Assembly: GCA_017882335.1 (NCBI GenBank)
Contig: JADGPR010000005.1
Coordinates: 1 to 64,000, forward strand
Direction: 5' to 3'
From: Bacteroidales bacterium
GTDB lineage: Bacteria; Bacteroidota; Bacteroidia; Bacteroidales; FEN-979
Length of the DNA: 64,000 nt
The translations under genes were made by a program, and so were the position numbers. Under the pieces are notes generated by a model, which saw nothing but the letters and a program-made list of their open reading frames with translations, ran no database searches and was not told where the DNA came from. Every line of letters begins with the position of its first letter. Position 1 is the stretch's first letter. Positions 61,050-64,000 of this stretch are shown piece by piece.

Positions 61050-61865
61050 TTATTTCGATGGGCCAATCAGGGAAGTTACCGGGTTTGCCAATCCTTTGTA
61101 ATCGGTCAGTTCAAGTTTTACCGAACCTACGATGACCGCGGATTTTGCCAGGACAGGGATCCGGTTCAGATCGTCGGATATCCAGACATCCATCGGGTAA
61201 GGCTGGCTGAAGACATTTCCTGTTGCCACCTTTGGTTTAAATTTCAGGCAGCGAAACTTACCCAGGTTGGTTATTACTTCTTCGCGCCCGGCAAATTCGA
61301 TAAGGGAGACATACACAGAATCGTCGAGCAAAAAATTCACGGGAAAACGATCGCCTACCTTGAGGTTGGAAAAATCAAGCGCCCGGCAATAATAGAAAGC
61401 GGAAAGGACATCATGGGTGCCGGTTTTCATTTTTTTATTGGCCTTATGGCTGGAAAAGTTACCGGAATATTGGTTGAACCTTACTTCGTCATTCACCGCG
61501 TAACCCCCTTCATTCGTATTACGGATAAAAGACCAGGGCACAAGGTATTCTTCATCCATGTATGATTCGAACCGGTCGTTGACCTTAAAAAATAAGTTAA
61601 ATGCACCCTTCGATTTTCCTTCGCCGATGATGTGATAGGTGCTCCGCCCGTCGATTTTCTTATCCTCGAATTTAACCTCGAGTGTAGCCACGCCGGCCGT
61701 GACTTTTCCCGTAACAAAAGAATCGTAATAGGCCCTGAATTTCAGCTTCTCACCGCGGATGAATGCCCCGTTCCGGACCGGTATCAATGACTGGGCGCTG
61801 ACAATGAAAAATGAAAAATGAAAAATGAAAAATGATAGAAACAGGAACCGGGAAACAGTCTTCAT
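61050..61865 (-). CDS. DUF3108 domain-containing protein
   Basis: A 271-residue exported protein of the DUF3108 family. Seen: GEKLKFRAYYDSFVTGKVTAGVATLEV at about residue 38, TYHIIGEGKSKGAFNLFFKVND, VPWSFIRNTNEGGY, and SDDLNRIPVLAKSAVIVGSVKLEL near the end. The signal peptide MKTVSRFLFLSFFIFHFSFF is partly encoded by a TTTCATT heptamer array (61803-61836). The start lies 2 bp after the leuS stop, so translation is probably coupled to leuS. Function of the family is unknown; an envelope role is likely. Confidence 0.85.
   Translation of the reverse strand: MKTVSRFLFLSFFIFHFSFFIVSAQSLIPVRNGAFIRGEKLKFRAYYDSFVTGKVTAGVATLEVKFEDKKIDGRSTYHIIGEGKSKGAFNLFFKVNDRFESYMDEEYLVPWSFIRNTNEGGYAVNDEVRFNQYSGNFSSHKANKKMKTGTHDVLSAFYYCRALDFSNLKVGDRFPVNFLLDDSVYVSLIEFAGREEVITNLGKFRCLKFKPKVATGNVFSQPYPMDVWISDDLNRIPVLAKSAVIVGSVKLELTDYKGLANPVTSLIGPSK
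61803..61836 (-). repeat. in-frame TTTCATT heptamer array encoding a signal-peptide core
   Basis: About four AATGAAA units (TTTCATT on the coding strand) make up the hydrophobic residues FFIFHFSFFIV of the DUF3108 signal peptide. Same unit class as the intergenic TTCATTC repeats. Confidence 0.8.
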
Positions 61866-61867
61866 TG

Positions 61868-64000
61868 TTAAATTACGATATTGATTATTTTTTGGGGTAC
61901 TACGATGATCTTCCCTGGAGGCTTACCCTGTAACCATTTTTCAGTTTCCGGGGCCTTCAATACAGCCTGTTCGATCTCGGGAACGGTCAGGGTAAGCGAA
62001 AGTTCAAGCTGGAATCGCATCTTCCCATTAAACGAAACCGGATAATGAAAAGTATTCTCAGCAGTAAATTCTTCATTGAATATGGGGAAAGAAGAATATG
62101 TTATGGTGCCGGCATGTCCGAAATTTTCCCACAACTCCTCTGCCATGTGCGGGGCATACGGTGCGATCAGGATCACAAGAGGTTCAAGGATTGCCTGCTT
62201 GTTGCATTTAAGCTCTGAGAGCTCATTCACACAGATCATAAAATTGGAAACTGCAGTATTGAACGAAAACCGCTCGATGTCATCCTGGATTTTTTTTATG
62301 GTCTTATGCAGGATCTTCAATTCTTCTTTTGTCGGTTTTTTATCGGTCACCGAAAATTCATTTTCCCGGTCGTGGTACAACCTCCAGAACTTTTTGATAA
62401 AACGGGAAACGCCTTCGATGCCATTGGTGTCCCAGGGCTTTGACTGTTCCAGCGGACCGAGGAACATCTCATAAAGCCGCAGTGTATCTGCGCCGTAACG
62501 CGTTATGAGGTCATCAGGGTTGACCACATTGTGAAGCGATTTCGACATTTTTTCCACTTCCATGCCGCAGACATATTTTCCTTCTTCAAGAAGAAATTCT
62601 GCATCCAAAAGATCAGGACGCCAGGCTTTAAAAGCATCCAGGTCGAGCACATCATTTTCCACGATGTTCACATCCACATGCATTTCTGTTGCTTCATAAT
62701 CTTTTTTCAGATTATAAGAGACAAAGGTATTGGTGTTTTTGATCCGGTAAACAAGGCTCGACCTGCCCTGGATCATCCCCTGGTTGATGAGTTTTTTATA
62801 CGGCTCATCCTTACATACCAGCCCTATATCGAAAAGGAACTTATTCCAGAATCTCGAATAAACAAGATGGCCGGTTGCATGTTCAGCGCCGCCGAGGTAA
62901 AGATCCACATCCTGCCAGTATTGATTGGCTTCTTTTGAGAAATATTCGTTGTCGTTGCGCGGATCCATGTAGCGCAGGTAATACCCGCTCGATCCTGCAA
63001 AGCCCGGCATGGTGCTTGTTTCGTAAGAATATCCTTCCTTCGTCTTCCAGTTTTTGGCACGGGCCAGGGGCGGCTCTCCGGTTTCCGTCGGAAGGTATTT
63101 GTCCACTTCCGGAAGCAAAAGAGGAAGTTCGGATTCATCCAGTACATAGGGAATCCCATCTTTGTAATAAACCGGGAAAGGTTCGCCCCAATAGCGCTGG
63201 CGGCTGAAGATGGCATCACGGAGACGGAAATTCACTGTTCCTTTGCCGATCTTCATCTCTTCCACTTTGCGAATTACAGTGGAAACAGCTTCTTTCACCT
63301 TCATTCCATTGATGAATTCCGAATTCACCAGGATCCCGTCTTTGGCATCATAGGAGCTTTCGGAAATATCCCCACCCGAAACCACTTCCACGATCGGCAG
63401 GTTGAAATGCTTTGCAAAATCATAATCCCGGCTGTCGTGTGCCGGAACAGCCATGATGGCGCCGGTTCCATACCCGGCCAGGACATAATCGGCAACCCAT
63501 ACCGGGATTTTTTTTCCGTTCAGGGGATTCAGACAATAAGCGCCGGTAAATTCCCCGGTAACTTTTTTCACTTCCGACATCCGTTCACGTTCCGAACGGT
63601 TCTTTGCCCACTGGAGATATTTTGCTACAGCGGAAATCCGGTCTGGTGTGGCAATGATTTTGGCAAGCTCATGTTCGGGAGCGATGACCATGAAGGTTGC
63701 ACCAAAAATTGTATCGGGACGTGTCGTGAAAATATCCAGTTTGTAATTTGTATTCTTGATGGGGAAAGCAATCTCGGCGCCTTCCGAACGCCCGATCCAG
63801 TTCTTCTGGATCTCTTTTAAGGATTCCGAAAAGTCGATCCGGTCGAGCCCGTCAAGCAGGCGTTGCGCGTAAGCGGTGATGCGCAGGAACCATTGCCGCA
63901 TGAGTTTGCGTTCAACAGGATAACCTCCGCGGACGGAAAAGCCCTCTTTAACCTCATCGTTGGCAAGTACCGTCCCCAGTTCCGGACACCAGTTTACCAT
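61868..64000 (-). CDS. leuS: leucine--tRNA ligase, 3' part (5' end outside the window)
   Basis: The 710 C-terminal residues visible belong to leucyl-tRNA synthetase, class I. Seen: [16 protein letters not shown], the CP1 editing domain with [19 protein letters not shown] (threonine-rich editing motif) and [35 protein letters not shown], the signature [16 protein letters not shown] (KMSKS loop), and the anticodon-binding domain at the end. The HIGH motif lies beyond base 64000. It attaches and proofreads leucine on tRNA-Leu. The gene runs into DUF3108 with a 2-bp gap. Confidence 0.97.
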   Translation of the reverse strand: MVNWCPELGTVLANDEVKEGFSVRGGYPVERKLMRQWFLRITAYAQRLLDGLDRIDFSESLKEIQKNWIGRSEGAEIAFPIKNTNYKLDIFTTRPDTIFGATFMVIAPEHELAKIIATPDRISAVAKYLQWAKNRSERERMSEVKKVTGEFTGAYCLNPLNGKKIPVWVADYVLAGYGTGAIMAVPAHDSRDYDFAKHFNLPIVEVVSGGDISESSYDAKDGILVNSEFINGMKVKEAVSTVIRKVEEMKIGKGTVNFRLRDAIFSRQRYWGEPFPVYYKDGIPYVLDESELPLLLPEVDKYLPTETGEPPLARAKNWKTKEGYSYETSTMPGFAGSSGYYLRYMDPRNDNEYFSKEANQYWQDVDLYLGGAEHATGHLVYSRFWNKFLFDIGLVCKDEPYKKLINQGMIQGRSSLVYRIKNTNTFVSYNLKKDYEATEMHVDVNIVENDVLDLDAFKAWRPDLLDAEFLLEEGKYVCGMEVEKMSKSLHNVVNPDDLITRYGADTLRLYEMFLGPLEQSKPWDTNGIEGVSRFIKKFWRLYHDRENEFSVTDKKPTKEELKILHKTIKKIQDDIERFSFNTAVSNFMICVNELSELKCNKQAILEPLVILIAPYAPHMAEELWENFGHAGTITYSSFPIFNEEFTAENTFHYPVSFNGKMRFQLELSLTLTVPEIEQAVLKAPETEKWLQGKPPGKIIVVPQKIINIVI

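Overview
The window looks like a chromosomal segment of a Bacteroidota bacterium (Bacteroidales-type, unlikely to be a plasmid or phage). The support is direct: several proteins end in type IX secretion (T9SS) type A sorting domains; there is a TonB-dependent receptor with an N-terminal carboxypeptidase-regulatory domain, an OmpA protein with thrombospondin type-3 repeats, a FISUMP lipoprotein and a type III glutamine synthetase; and promoters carry the Bacteroidota -7 box TAnnTTTG. Most genes are housekeeping or envelope genes with short spacers. No prophage, integron, CRISPR array or complete insertion sequence is visible.

Layout. 0-10.7 kb: alpha/beta hydrolase, nadD, gmk, yicC, a phospholipase D protein, a DMT permease, hsp20, two glutamine synthetases (glnA upstream of glnN) and TerC. 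10.8-16.3 kb: a repeat-rich T9SS cargo protein, meaB, a C92-type peptidase, tRNA-Lys(CTT) and an OmpA protein. 16.3-19.5 kb: a decayed IS end and a truncated four-helix-bundle gene, then a YtrA-type operon (ABC ATPase, permease, GntR regulator, membrane-anchored protein) with an operator inside its promoter. 20-22.2 kb: a T9SS beta-propeller protein built from about 13 near-identical units. 22.5-31.5 kb: a small c-type cytochrome lipoprotein facing a seven-gene minus-strand cluster, in transcription order: a PstS-like/GcvH-like fusion, a HybA-type four-cluster ferredoxin, an NrfD/HybB-type membrane subunit, a second membrane-anchored GcvH-like protein, a haem-binding sensor kinase, its sigma-54-dependent response regulator and an archaemetzincin. 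Three copies of a GTTGA-N5-TCAAC palindrome lie upstream. 31.6-42.9 kb: surface and envelope proteins (FISUMP, TonB domain, TonB-dependent receptor, DUF4197, thioredoxin, NAT-like, CBM9/DUF5916) and a methyltransferase. 43-50 kb: an accessory stretch with T9SS cargo, a linear-amide hydrolase, a duplicated 200-bp intergenic element, a frameshifted cupin, a truncated S41 peptidase and REP-like hairpins. 50-64 kb: MBL hydrolase, M50-like peptidase, aspS, a 2,083-residue alpha-2-macroglobulin, a GxxExxY gene bracketed by inverted repeats, a DUF3108 protein and the 3' part of leuS.

Two things stand out. The first is the redox/sensing cluster at 22.8-31.4 kb. It has a quinone-reactive HybAB-like pair but no catalytic subunit. 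It also has two proteins sharing a GcvH-like fold plus a common C-terminal tail, one of them fused to a periplasmic binding protein. I know of no described function for this combination. The second is a small element at 60,498-60,942 in which a PD-(D/E)XK-like GxxExxY gene sits almost exactly between about 30-bp imperfect inverted repeats.

The window is also full of tandem repeats with 7- or 8-nt units (for example AGTCGGC, TTACGAA, AATGAAA, GAGYTGGC, TTCATTC). They fill intergenic gaps and also run in frame into genes: inside MeaB, twice in the alpha-2-macroglobulin, as the hydrophobic core of the DUF3108 signal peptide, and as the last codons and stops of several genes. All functional calls are by reading motifs; no database search was run.
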